Under the pieces are notes generated by a model. That model was not told where the DNA came from. It worked only from the letters and a program-made list of their open reading frames with translations, and made no database searches. From positions 1 to 18,275 of the forward strand of contig CAKTYE010000053.1 in NCBI GenBank assembly GCA_934631985.1: DNA of 18,275 bases, given 5' to 3'. This DNA comes from an uncultured Clostridia bacterium. GTDB lineage: Bacteria; Bacillota; Clostridia; Christensenellales; Aristaeellaceae. Below are positions 6,787-14,607 of the stretch, piece by piece (within the stretch, counting starts at the first letter, position 1; every line of letters starts with the position of its first letter). Both the position numbers and the translations under genes were made by a program.

Positions 6787-9701
6787 CAGTAGCCTCCCGC
6801 CATGGCGGTGGTCAACTGGCCCATGGCTGCCGCCACCTCCGCCGTGGAGGGGCTGCCCGAGGAAATGACTGCCTGCAAATTGCTGATGGCGCTTTGCAGC
6901 ACTGCGTAATTCGCGCTGGCGGGGTCCATATTGTTCAGCTGGGCCTGCGCCTGCTGGATCAGCAGCTGCGCATCGGGGATCATGGTGTTCTCCACGACAT
7001 AATTGCTGCCCGAGGACGTGCCTGCCCCATGCACGGTGCAGACCTGCCCGCCGGAGATCACGTTGCCGCTGCCGTCATACTTGATGGTGGCAGAAGAGCC
7101 GAGGTACTGGGACAGCACGCTTTCGTATTCCGTGCCGATGAACTGGTACAGCGGATGTCCGCTGGGAATGACGATCACGCCGCGAGAGATCACATTCGGG
7201 CAGTAGGCCGAAGCCAGATCGCCCGTCTCTGCGCAGACAGACTGCGTTTTATGCATCTGGCAGTAGGTGGTGGGAACAGTTCCCTGCGCCCACCAGTCTG
7301 TGACCGTGCCGTAGCCCTTCGCGTCGTTGGCGCAGGCCTCTGTGGCAAGCTGGCCGCTGACCGCGCAGGTGGTGGCCTTCACCAGCCCATACTGCGAGGG
7401 ATCACCGTCCAGAATGTCCCGGTTGCTCAGGCCCTGATGGATCTTCTTCATATAGGCCTGCCACAGGGGAGCCGCCGCGCCGGAGCCGGTGGACTTGGAG
7501 GACAGGGCCTTATAGTTGTCGTGACCCACCCACAGGGCAGAGGAATAATACCCCGTCATGCCGGAGAAGAACACGCCCTTCTGGTCGGAGTTGGTACCCG
7601 TCTTACCGGCGACGGTCTGCCCGGAAATTTTCGCAGAGGTACCCGTGCCGCCGGACACAGCGTCCTTCAGCATGTCCACAATCATCCAGGACGTGGACTC
7701 GGAGAACACCCGGCGGCGGGTCTGGTTGGCGTGACCGTCCCACACCACGTTGCCTTCAGAGTCGGAAATGCCCAGCACAGAAATGGGAGCCTGATATACG
7801 CCGCCATTCGCCAGCACACCGAAGCATACGGACATTTCCAACGGCGTGATACCGCTGGAGCCCAGTGTCACGCCAAAGGGCGTTTCATCGATGTGGCTCT
7901 TATTCACGCCCATGCGCAGCAGGAAGTCCACCGAGCGCTCCACGCCCACCATGGTCATTTCGGCCTGTGCTGCCGCGGTGTTGTGGCTGCGCATCAGCGC
8001 ACGGCGCAGGGTTTCGGGGCCGACGTAACCGCCGCCGCCATAGTTCTTGGGCCAGCTGTCCTTGCCGTTGGAGCCCTTCCACCCGGAAATGGGCAGCGGC
8101 ATGTTATACACAATGCTTGCCGGAGACGCGCCCAGCTCCAGTGCGGGCGCGTACACGGCAATGGGCTTAATGGAGGAGCCGACGGGCATCTTCATGTCCG
8201 TGGCACGGTTCAGCGTCTTGCGGGTGGTGGGACGGGTGCGGCTGCCCACAATGGCCTTCAGCTCACCCGTGCGATAGTCCAGCACCACCGCCGCCGCCTG
8301 CGGCTGCACGATCTCCGTATAGGTGCCGTCGGCATTCTTGCTCTTGTACACCTTGTCGGAGGGATCCTGCAGGCGGGGATAATTCGTCCAGTTTTCCAGC
8401 GTGTCCTCCACCGTCTCCTGAATGGTGGTGTCGATGGCCAGCTTCACCCGGTAGCCGCCGGTGCGCAGCTTCTGCTCCATGGCGGCGCGGTTCGCGGCAT
8501 TGTCCTCCAGATTGTTCATCCGCAGGAAGATGTCCACCACCTCGTCCACCGCGTATTCCACATAGTGGGCGTACTTGTACATGCCCGTCCCCTCGCTTGG
8601 GTCGGTTTGCAGCACGTTTGCCGTGGCTGGGTTCAGGGCCTCCTGATACTGCTCATAGGTGATAAACTGGTTTTCATACATGCACCGCAGCACATAGTCC
8701 GTGCGGTTGTTGGTGATGGCAGCATAGTCCACGCCCTCCTTGGAGCGGACGTAGAAATTGCGCCGGGGATTGTAATAATAGGGGCTGTTGTTGGTTCCCG
8801 CCAGCATGGCGCATTCCCGCAGGGTCAGCTCGCCCAGGGACTTGCCGAAATAGCCCTGCGCCGCCACCTGCACGCCGTAATAGTTCTCGCCCAGATAAAT
8901 GGTGTTCAGGTAGCTTTCCAGGATCTGATCCTTGGTATACTTCGTCTCCAATTGCAGGGCCAGATACGCCTCCTGAATTTTGCGCTTGTAGCTCTGCTCG
9001 CTGGAAAGGATGGTGTTTTTGATCAGCTGCTGGGTGATGGTCGAGCCGCCCTGGGTCGAGGAAGAGGTCAGGTTCGACACAAACGCGCCCACAATACGCT
9101 TCAGGTCCACGCCGTTATGGGTGTAGAACCGCGCGTCCTCCACGGCAATAAACGCATCCTGCAAATACTTGGGCATGGCTGCCAGACTGACGCTGACGCG
9201 GTTCTCAATGCCCTTGTATTCCGTAATAAGGTTATTGTTCGCGTCATAAATAAAGGAGGTCTGGGCCTGTTCGTCCAGCGCAGCGAGGTTCAGGGTCGGC
9301 GCCGTCTCCACATAGCCCTTGGCAATGCCGATGACCGCACCCACGCCTGCCAGCCCTGCCAACACCACCAGCAGCGCCACAATGCGCACCACATTCACGG
9401 CCACGGTAATGGCAAAGTTGGGCTTCTTCGTGGCGGGCCGGAAAATACTGTGGGGATGAGGCTTTTCCGGGCGCGCGTCAATGTCCTCCATGTCCGCCGC
9501 CCACTGTGCGTCGTCCTCCTCCATCGGCTCCTGCCCATTGTCCTCGGGCGGATAGTCCTCCTCAGGCGGATAAGCATCCTCCGGGGGATAAGCGTCCTCG
9601 GGAGGATACATATCCTCGGGGTTCTGCTGCCCCTGCACGGGACGGAAAGCGCGGGTAGGCTCCTGTTCCTCCCGCGGCATAAACTTACGCTGATAAGCCA
9701 A
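6786..9701 (-). CDS. Class A penicillin-binding protein (PBP1A-type transglycosylase/transpeptidase)
   Basis: A 971-aa bifunctional wall synthase. Residues 1-94 are an acidic cytoplasmic tail with four YPPE repeats (32-54). One membrane anchor lies at about 96-127. The GT51 glycosyltransferase domain has VEDARFYTHNGVD (catalytic E188), GGSTITQQLIKN (218-229) and RKIQEAYLALQLE (E244). The transpeptidase domain has SSIK (S509-K512), SHN (572-574) and KTG (700-702). After it comes an extension with several Cys and a Gly/Ser- and Gln-rich tail. It polymerises lipid II and cross-links peptides outside the membrane. The start is TTG 9701 with a perfect AAGGAGG 7 nt upstream; no in-frame ATG has a comparable site. 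It is first gene of an operon with the nuclease and SNF2 genes and is transcribed divergently from yunB. Confidence 0.96.
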   Translation of the reverse strand: MAYQRKFMPREEQEPTRAFRPVQGQQNPEDMYPPEDAYPPEDAYPPEEDYPPEDNGQEPMEEDDAQWAADMEDIDARPEKPHPHSIFRPATKKPNFAITVAVNVVRIVALLVVLAGLAGVGAVIGIAKGYVETAPTLNLAALDEQAQTSFIYDANNNLITEYKGIENRVSVSLAAMPKYLQDAFIAVEDARFYTHNGVDLKRIVGAFVSNLTSSSTQGGSTITQQLIKNTILSSEQSYKRKIQEAYLALQLETKYTKDQILESYLNTIYLGENYYGVQVAAQGYFGKSLGELTLRECAMLAGTNNSPYYYNPRRNFYVRSKEGVDYAAITNNRTDYVLRCMYENQFITYEQYQEALNPATANVLQTDPSEGTGMYKYAHYVEYAVDEVVDIFLRMNNLEDNAANRAAMEQKLRTGGYRVKLAIDTTIQETVEDTLENWTNYPRLQDPSDKVYKSKNADGTYTEIVQPQAAAVVLDYRTGELKAIVGSRTRPTTRKTLNRATDMKMPVGSSIKPIAVYAPALELGASPASIVYNMPLPISGWKGSNGKDSWPKNYGGGGYVGPETLRRALMRSHNTAAAQAEMTMVGVERSVDFLLRMGVNKSHIDETPFGVTLGSSGITPLEMSVCFGVLANGGVYQAPISVLGISDSEGNVVWDGHANQTRRRVFSESTSWMIVDMLKDAVSGGTGTSAKISGQTVAGKTGTNSDQKGVFFSGMTGYYSSALWVGHDNYKALSSKSTGSGAAAPLWQAYMKKIHQGLSNRDILDGDPSQYGLVKATTCAVSGQLATEACANDAKGYGTVTDWWAQGTVPTTYCQMHKTQSVCAETGDLASAYCPNVISRGVIVIPSGHPLYQFIGTEYESVLSQYLGSSATIKYDGSGNVISGGQVCTVHGAGTSSGSNYVVENTMIPDAQLLIQQAQAQLNNMDPASANYAVLQSAISNLQAVISSGSPSTAEVAAAMGQLTTAMAGGY
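9540..9608 (-). repeat. In-frame tandem repeat coding YPPE(E)DA units in the PBP tail
   Basis: Four degenerate 18- to 21-bp units encode MYPPED, AYPPED, AYPPEED and YPPED near the PBP N-terminus (residues 31-54). All steps are multiples of three, so copy-number change would keep the frame. The segment is cytoplasmic and probably disordered. Confidence 0.75.
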
Positions 9702-9722
9702 TTGCTCGCCTCCTTGAGTACA

Positions 9723-9744
9723 ATGCCGAGGGCCTCCCCGGCAT
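9723..9744 (-). promoter_or_regulatory. Hairpin in the PBP 5' untranslated region
   Basis: ATGCCG (9723-9728) pairs with CGGCAT (9739-9744), with three further pairs inside after one mismatch. It ends 7 nt upstream of the Shine-Dalgarno sequence in the predicted PBP mRNA leader. It may stabilise the leader or modulate initiation at the TTG start. Confidence 0.35.
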
Positions 9745-9767
9745 AAGGTTCGAAAGGGGTTCGTACT

Positions 9768-9776
9768 ATTATAGCA
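9768..9776 (-). promoter_or_regulatory. Extended -10 promoter of the PBP operon
   Basis: Read on the minus strand, TGC precedes a perfect TATAAT (plus-strand ATTATA at 9768-9773). No good -35 box lies 16-18 bp upstream, which is normal for extended -10 promoters. Predicted start near 9761, giving a leader of about 60 nt. Confidence 0.65.
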
Positions 9777-9830
9777 TACCCTCGCAAGGAGGGAAAGTAT
9801 GGACGCTTATGCAACGAAGGAGGGGCCGCA

Positions 9831-10496
9831 ATGACTGCATGCACCGCTGAAAAAAGGCGACCTTCCCGCTGGCTGCGACGACTGCTGGCTGCGCTGGCGC
9901 TTGTTTCCCTGGCCCTGCTTTTCATGCAGCGCAACCTAAATCAGGTGGTGCTGACCATGGCAAGCGCCAATGCCCGCGCCCTGGCGGTGAACGTGCTGAA
10001 CCAGGCCGTGCAGGAAATTCTTGACACCGGCGTAACCTACGAGGACATGATGCTCGTCCAGAAGGATCAGGAAGGGCGAGTCTCCCTGCTGCAAGCCAAC
10101 ACCACCCTGATGAACGACATGGCCTCGGCTGCGGCGCTCCGTGCGCAGGCTTCCCTTTCCAGCCTGGAAAACCAATTCGTCTCCATCCCGCTGGGTTCGG
10201 CGCTGGGTATGACCATCTGGGCCGGCTCCGGGCCGCGCATTCGGGTGCAGATTCTCCCCGTGGGCGCAGTGTCCGCCCAGTTCTCCACCGAATTTCACAC
10301 CGCAGGCATCAACCAGACCCGGCATAAAATCCTCTTGACCCTGGAAGCCACCGTGCGTCTGGTCATTCCTACCGGCGCGCAGGAGATCTCCGTTTCCTCC
10401 CAAATGGCAGTAGCAGAAAGTATCATTGTAGGACAGGTGCCGTCCTCGTTTGTAGATGTAAATAATGATTCAGATATGCTGAATTTGATACCGTAG
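9831..10496 (+). CDS. yunB: Sporulation protein YunB
   Basis: A 221-aa protein with AAGGAGGGG at 9817-9825 before the ATG. A basic N-terminus is followed by one membrane segment (about residues 17-33). The extracytoplasmic part carries the family features: NxxVxxVLxxAxxNARALAVNVLNQAVQEIL, a VTYEDMMLVQKDQEGRVSLLQANTTLMN block, SLENQFVSIPLGSALG, and an alternation of beta strands ending in SQMAVAESIIVGQVP. In Bacillus subtilis yunB is sigma-E dependent and needed for efficient spore formation; its biochemical role is not known. Here it is divergent from the PBP operon and convergent with the propeller gene. No confident sigma-E promoter could be placed. Length is slightly below the B. subtilis protein. 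Confidence 0.9.
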   Translation: MTACTAEKRRPSRWLRRLLAALALVSLALLFMQRNLNQVVLTMASANARALAVNVLNQAVQEILDTGVTYEDMMLVQKDQEGRVSLLQANTTLMNDMASAAALRAQASLSSLENQFVSIPLGSALGMTIWAGSGPRIRVQILPVGAVSAQFSTEFHTAGINQTRHKILLTLEATVRLVIPTGAQEISVSSQMAVAESIIVGQVPSSFVDVNNDSDMLNLIP

Positions 10497-10517
10497 CACC
10501 TCCCGCCCCAAAACTAA

Positions 10518-10550
10518 CAGCGCGGAAGCCCCCTTCCGACTTCCGCGCTG
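10518..10550. terminator. Bidirectional terminator hairpin between yunB and the propeller gene
   Basis: An 11-bp perfect stem pairs 10518-10528 (CAGCGCGGAAG) with 10540-10550. Neither side has a long T-run: the plus side continues GCTTATATAT, while the minus side reads TTAGTTTTG. It lies between two converging stop codons, so it probably ends both transcripts. Confidence 0.65.
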
Positions 10551-10584
10551 CGTGCTTATATATCGCTTTCCTGCAATCCGTTCT

Positions 10585-13581
10585 TTAGTTCAGCTGAATA
10601 CCATAGATATGAGAGGTACCCTTGCCCGTGGTACCAACCACCATCATGTCGCGGTATACTGCGGGAGAGCCTTCGATCTCGCCCTCTACCTTCAGGGAAG
10701 AGATCGTTCTGCCCGTCTCGGCGTCCAGCAGGTAGATGGTGCCGTCGCTGGTGCATTGGATCACCCGCGCATCGCCGTCCGCGGTGTACACCGCCACCGG
10801 GCTGGAATACGTTGCCGCGTCCAGCTCCGCCGTCCAGGCTACCGCGCCGGTGTCCTTCTTCACCGCGACCACAAGGCCCTCGCTCACGCCCAGGCCTTCC
10901 TCGTCGTTCACCTTGGACAGGGTGAAAATCGCCAGATCGTCAATGCTGTTCGCGCCCAGCACGGGGGAAGCCATTGCGCCGGGAATGGTGTCATCCTTGC
11001 CCTTCTTCACCGGCACAGACAGCGTCCAGCCCTCCGCGCCCGTCATGGCGTTGTAGCGGCGAATGTCGCAGGTACCCTTCTTGCGGTTTTGCAGCGTGTT
11101 CGCCGTGTAGACCCACAGGGTGCCGTCATCATCGAAGTCCAGCGCCACCGCCGCCTGCACCGCGTCGCCGGTCTTGACCGCCCACACAGTGGTCATGGTG
11201 GTGGTGTCCACGCAGCGCAGCACGCCCGTCATGTCGGCATAGTAGACATATTGTTGATACATGGCCTGCGAGGACAGCACCTTCACATTTTTGCTGGTCT
11301 GCCCGGAGGCCTTGGTGGACATGGCGATGGTCTTGGGGCTGATGCTGATGCTGCCCTGCTTCACATCAAATTCCGTGTTCAGGTCCATGGTGTACAGCAT
11401 GCCGTTGCTGCCGATGGCGGTCATGCCCAGCTGCTTGTTGCTCCAGTTGAACAGGGGGCTGGTGTCAAACGCGCCGTCAGCGCTGATGGGCCGCTTCAGC
11501 TTGCCGTCCAGACCGTCCAGCAGATAAAGCTGCTTCTGGTTGAACAGGTTGAAGAACCGCACACCGATGTCGCCGTTGCCGCTCTTCATCTGGCGGGCAT
11601 ACTGGCCCACCGCCATCAGCGGCATGCCGTTGGAACTGAGGCTGACGCTGCCCTTCATGGGATAGCCCACGTTGATCGCGTCGCGGGTAGGCTGACCATC
11701 CGCCAGGTCAAGGAAGTAGATTTTGCCATCCAGCCCTGCCAGAATGACTTCCTTCAGGGCCTTGGTGTCACGCTTTTCCTCCACGATGTTCGTCATGGCG
11801 CGCACCTGCATGCTCCACTTGATAATGGCAGGCTGGCCCGTCCAGCCGATACCGTAATAGGTGCGGGATTTCGCCGCCACGCTGCCAGCATCCACCGTCC
11901 AGGCCACGGACAGGCTCTCCGGCAGACTTGCCACCGTGCCGCTCGCCGCGTTCTGGCGGAAGTTGGAGCCGCGGAAGGTCACCACGCCGAAGTCCTGGGG
12001 CGTGTAATTACTCTCATCCCCCAGGTCAAAGACGCTCTGTGCATCCCGGGTGTAGCTGGTCAGCTTTTTGGAGTTGTCGTACACGGTCTCCTTCAGGCTC
12101 AGCTTCTCGGGGTCTGCCGCGGGGTCCGCTTCAGCCTCCAGCCGGGGGCGGGGGGTATCGGTGGGCGCAGGCGTCGGCGTATCCGTCGGCGCAGGCGTAT
12201 CGGTAGGCGCCGGGGTGGGCGTATCCGTAGGAACGGGCGTGTCCGTAGGCGCTTCCGTGGGTGCAAGCGTTGCGGTGGGCTGCGCCGTCGGCTCCAGCGT
12301 TGCCGTGGCTTCGGGCTGCAGGTCCGTCAAGCCCTCCTCGGGGATGGGTTCGCCATCGTTCATGCCCTGGGTGTCCGGCTGACCCTCCTCGGGGATCGGC
12401 TCACCGTCATCCAGCATGGGGTCCTCCTCCGGCACATCCGTGCTGGCAGGCACCTGCGTCGGCACCGTCACAGGCTGCGCGGTGGGTTTCTCCGTTGCGA
12501 ACACATCCGCCGCGATGGTGGTCATGGGCGGCTCGTTCACGGTCAGGGTCTGGGTGCGTCCGCTGGCAATCCATGTACCGTCCGCGCCCTGCACCTGGGC
12601 CTCCACCGTGCCGCTCCAGGCCGCATCCATGGACAGCGTCAGCATCCAGATGCGGGACTCGGCGTTATCGGAATAAGGGGTCGCCGTAGCGGTAAGGGCA
12701 TTGCCGTCCGCATCCACCACGCGCACACCCGCTGCCGTCTTGTTTGTGGTCAGGGTGAACACCACGTCCATGGGCGCGGTACCCTGGGTCGGCGCAGCGG
12801 AGAATTCCTGAAGCTCCGCCTGCACAGATGCATCGTGGTGCAGCAGATTGCTCACGTTCTCCACCGCACCGCTCAGCGCGCCCTGCACCTTGCCCTTGAT
12901 GGAGCCAAGGGTGCTGTCATCGTTGGGGAGCATCAGGAACGCTGCAATCAGCAGGCCCAGCACCACCACCACTGCTACGATAGCAGTCAGGCAGCCGCGG
13001 CGCTTGCCGGGACGTTCGCGCTCCTCCTGCTCATCCTCCACGGGAGCCCATTCGTCATCCTCCGCATCATAGATGCGCTTTTGCATGGGCCGAGCGCGGA
13101 GCATATCCTCCTGCACCGGACGGGCGTAGGGGCTTTGCTGCACGGGCTGCTGCTGGGTGTAGCCGGGCGCGTCCACCGCGCGGCGGTTGCCCTGCTGGGG
13201 CCGTGTCACAGGCCCCGCCGTCTGCACCGACTGGCCCTGATTGGGCGAGCGCAGAAGCGCCGTGGGACGCGGCACGCCCTGGGAGGGCTGCGTCCCCGTC
13301 CGCTGCATGCTTGTCCCCCGCTGATTCATCCGCGCACGGGGCTGCGCAAGATTTTCCGTCTGGGCGGCAGGCGCGACCCGGCGCACATTGGCGACCTGGG
13401 GCTGCGGCTCCGCCTGCTCCTCCACGTCTGCTTCCTCTACGGACGCGGCATAACGCGCCGCGCGGCGGTGACGCACCGGCGCGGCCGGGGTCACAGGCTG
13501 CACCACCCGCGTGGCCTGCTGATCTTCCTGCTCCGGCATGCTTCCGGCGCCCTGCTGCATATCTTCATCAAACTGATTCAA
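10585..13581 (-). CDS. Membrane-anchored PQQ-like beta-propeller protein
   Basis: A 998-aa protein. Residues 1-190 are a polar, Gln/Arg/Pro-rich, probably disordered cytoplasmic tail. A membrane anchor lies at about 195-218 after KRRG. An Ig-like beta domain (about 245-340) follows, then a low-complexity linker (about 345-480) with a duplicated DGEPIPEEG and many TDTPTPAP units. Residues about 500-998 form repeated blades of PQQ/BamB-like type, such as VILAGLDGKIYFLDLADG, SNGMLYTMDL, YYADMTGVLRCVDT and CTSDGTIYLLDAETG. The propeller is outside the membrane and likely binds protein or wall partners; no cofactor or enzyme motif is visible. The start is TTG 13581 with AAAGGAG 8 nt upstream. The overall layout (disordered inside tail, anchor, outer domain) resembles the PBP in this window. 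Specific function unknown. Confidence 0.88.
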   Translation of the reverse strand: MNQFDEDMQQGAGSMPEQEDQQATRVVQPVTPAAPVRHRRAARYAASVEEADVEEQAEPQPQVANVRRVAPAAQTENLAQPRARMNQRGTSMQRTGTQPSQGVPRPTALLRSPNQGQSVQTAGPVTRPQQGNRRAVDAPGYTQQQPVQQSPYARPVQEDMLRARPMQKRIYDAEDDEWAPVEDEQEERERPGKRRGCLTAIVAVVVVLGLLIAAFLMLPNDDSTLGSIKGKVQGALSGAVENVSNLLHHDASVQAELQEFSAAPTQGTAPMDVVFTLTTNKTAAGVRVVDADGNALTATATPYSDNAESRIWMLTLSMDAAWSGTVEAQVQGADGTWIASGRTQTLTVNEPPMTTIAADVFATEKPTAQPVTVPTQVPASTDVPEEDPMLDDGEPIPEEGQPDTQGMNDGEPIPEEGLTDLQPEATATLEPTAQPTATLAPTEAPTDTPVPTDTPTPAPTDTPAPTDTPTPAPTDTPRPRLEAEADPAADPEKLSLKETVYDNSKKLTSYTRDAQSVFDLGDESNYTPQDFGVVTFRGSNFRQNAASGTVASLPESLSVAWTVDAGSVAAKSRTYYGIGWTGQPAIIKWSMQVRAMTNIVEEKRDTKALKEVILAGLDGKIYFLDLADGQPTRDAINVGYPMKGSVSLSSNGMPLMAVGQYARQMKSGNGDIGVRFFNLFNQKQLYLLDGLDGKLKRPISADGAFDTSPLFNWSNKQLGMTAIGSNGMLYTMDLNTEFDVKQGSISISPKTIAMSTKASGQTSKNVKVLSSQAMYQQYVYYADMTGVLRCVDTTTMTTVWAVKTGDAVQAAVALDFDDDGTLWVYTANTLQNRKKGTCDIRRYNAMTGAEGWTLSVPVKKGKDDTIPGAMASPVLGANSIDDLAIFTLSKVNDEEGLGVSEGLVVAVKKDTGAVAWTAELDAATYSSPVAVYTADGDARVIQCTSDGTIYLLDAETGRTISSLKVEGEIEGSPAVYRDMMVVGTTGKGTSHIYGIQLN

Positions 13582-13627
13582 AGCTCTTACTCCTTTGACG
13601 CAAGTTCAGCGGCATTTAGTCCCTCTT

Positions 13628-13656
13628 ATTATAACGTACTTCGTCAGGATTCACAA
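13628..13656 (-). promoter_or_regulatory. Sigma-A promoter of the propeller gene
   Basis: On the minus strand TTGTGA (13656-13651) is 17 bp from a perfect TATAAT (13633-13628). Predicted start near 13621, about 40 nt before the TTG start codon. Confidence 0.65.
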
Positions 13657-13679
13657 GTGCCGCATTGTAAATCTTCACA

Positions 13680-13844
13680 CTAGGGTGTGATTCTAAATGA
13701 AACAGGTGCAGATTCGAGCAGATTTTCATGCACTGCAAGGATGAAAACCGAAGGTTTACTGGACGTAAATCGAGGTTTGAAGACACAGCAGTGCTTGAAA
13801 AGATGCCGAAGATGCTGCCTGGAGCATTTAGAAGCACACCCTAG
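13680..13844. repeat. 165-bp nested inverted-repeat element (candidate structured RNA or MITE)
   Basis: The ends form a 20-bp inverted repeat with one mismatch: 13680-13699 (CTAGGGTGTGATTCTAAATG) with 13825-13844 (mismatch A13690/G13834). Inside, GCACTGC at 13730-13736 pairs with 13788-13794, AAACC at 13745-13749 with GGTTT at 13774-13778, and TTTAC at 13755-13759 with GTAAA at 13765-13769 around a TGGAC loop. Four concentric helices are more than a simple MITE would need and suggest a folded RNA. No target-site duplication is visible at the ends. It lies between the divergent promoters of the propeller gene and mntP. Strand of expression is unknown; a weak -10-like TGTAAA lies at 13666-13671 on the plus strand. 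Confidence 0.6.
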
Positions 13845-13879
13845 CCGAAAAATGGGTAGTTAGAGGCCTTGAAAACCAA

Positions 13880-13908
13880 TTGAATTCTCTCAAAAGGTAT
13901 TGTATAAT
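13880..13908 (+). promoter_or_regulatory. Sigma-A promoter of mntP
   Basis: TTGAAT at 13880-13885 and TATAAT at 13903-13908 with a 17-bp spacer. Predicted start near 13915, giving a leader of about 65 nt that contains a GC-rich CCCG/CGGG stem. Confidence 0.8.
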
Positions 13909-13981
13909 GGTCAGACATGCTGTAAAAGACCGCACCCGTCCGCAGGGCGCGGGCACCGCTTTATGGAGGAGGACAACCATC

Positions 13982-14542
13982 ATGTCGCTTTGGGCGCTTT
14001 TTATGATTGCCGTGGGGCTGAGTATGGACGCTTTCGCGGTGTCCATCTGCAAGGGACTTTCCGTACGCAAGGCCACGGTGAAGCACGCCGTCTGCGTGGG
14101 CGTGTATTTCGGCGGCTTTCAGATTCTGATGCCGCTGATCGGCTATCTGCTGGGCAAGCAGTTTGAATCCCTCATCACCAGCATCGATCACTGGATCGCC
14201 TTTGTGCTGCTGGGGCTGATCGGCGCAAACATGATCCGCGAATCCTTCGGCGATGATGAAAAGCTGGATGATTCCTTTACCTTCAAAACCATGCTGCCCC
14301 TGGCGGTCGCCACCAGCATCGATGCGCTGGCCACGGGCGTGACCTTCGCCTTTTTGCAGGTGAACATCGTTCCCGCCGTGACCTTCATCGGCATCACCAC
14401 CTTCACGCTGTCCGCCATCGGCCTGAAGGTTGGCAACGTGTTCGGCTCCAAGTATCGCGCCGTTTCCGAGCGCTTCGGCGGCATTGTGCTGATCCTGATG
14501 GGCCTCAAAATTCTCCTGGAGCATCTGGGCGTGTTCGGCTGA
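13982..14542 (+). CDS. mntP: Manganese efflux pump MntP
   Basis: A 186-aa, six-segment membrane protein. Both halves carry the family signatures: GLSMDAFAVSICKG with D16 in the first segment, and ATSIDALATGVTFAF with D114 in the second half. In E. coli MntP the matching aspartates are needed for Mn2+ export. A cytoplasmic loop with DDEKLDDSF separates the halves. The C-terminus, FGSKYRAVSERFGGIVLILMGLKILLEHLG, is also typical. I chose ATG 13982, with GGAGGAGG at 13965-13972; the frame is open further upstream, but that would cross the promoter. In many bacteria mntP is under a yybP-ykoY Mn2+ riboswitch or MntR; the short leader here shows no riboswitch I can recognise. Monocistronic. Confidence 0.94.
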   Translation: MSLWALFMIAVGLSMDAFAVSICKGLSVRKATVKHAVCVGVYFGGFQILMPLIGYLLGKQFESLITSIDHWIAFVLLGLIGANMIRESFGDDEKLDDSFTFKTMLPLAVATSIDALATGVTFAFLQVNIVPAVTFIGITTFTLSAIGLKVGNVFGSKYRAVSERFGGIVLILMGLKILLEHLGVFG

Positions 14543-14543
14543 C

Positions 14544-14572
14544 TTGCATTCCGCCGGGAAACAGTGTACAAT
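14544..14572 (+). promoter_or_regulatory. Sigma-A promoter of tdk
   Basis: TTGCAT at 14544-14549 and TACAAT at 14567-14572 with a 17-bp spacer. The -35 box begins right after the mntP stop codon, so no mntP terminator fits between the two genes and some read-through is likely. Confidence 0.75.
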
Positions 14573-14607
14573 CATCGCCAGAGTGGATTACAGGGAGGAT
14601 CGCACGG

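Noticed and set aside
9745..9830. Sigma-E promoter for yunB (GCATACCCT at 9774-9782)
   Set aside because: The -10-like match has no KMATATT-type -35 at the right distance, so it is not reported as a site.
12120..12310. Tandem repeats resembling a CRISPR array
   Set aside because: They are degenerate in-frame Thr/Asp/Pro codon repeats of the propeller-protein linker, without unique spacers.
10552..13683. Very long plus-strand open frame antisense to the propeller gene
   Set aside because: His/Arg/Gly-rich translation with no domain, a product of GC-rich third codon positions in the real minus-strand gene. The same applies to the long frames antisense to the PBP and ppk genes.
13616..13837. 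73-aa minus-strand frame and 15-aa plus-strand frame within the inverted-repeat element
   Set aside because: No ribosome binding sites, and the sequence is better explained by its nested helices.
13909..13981. yybP-ykoY manganese riboswitch upstream of mntP
   Set aside because: The leader is only about 65 nt and I could not find the conserved riboswitch core or its paired loops.
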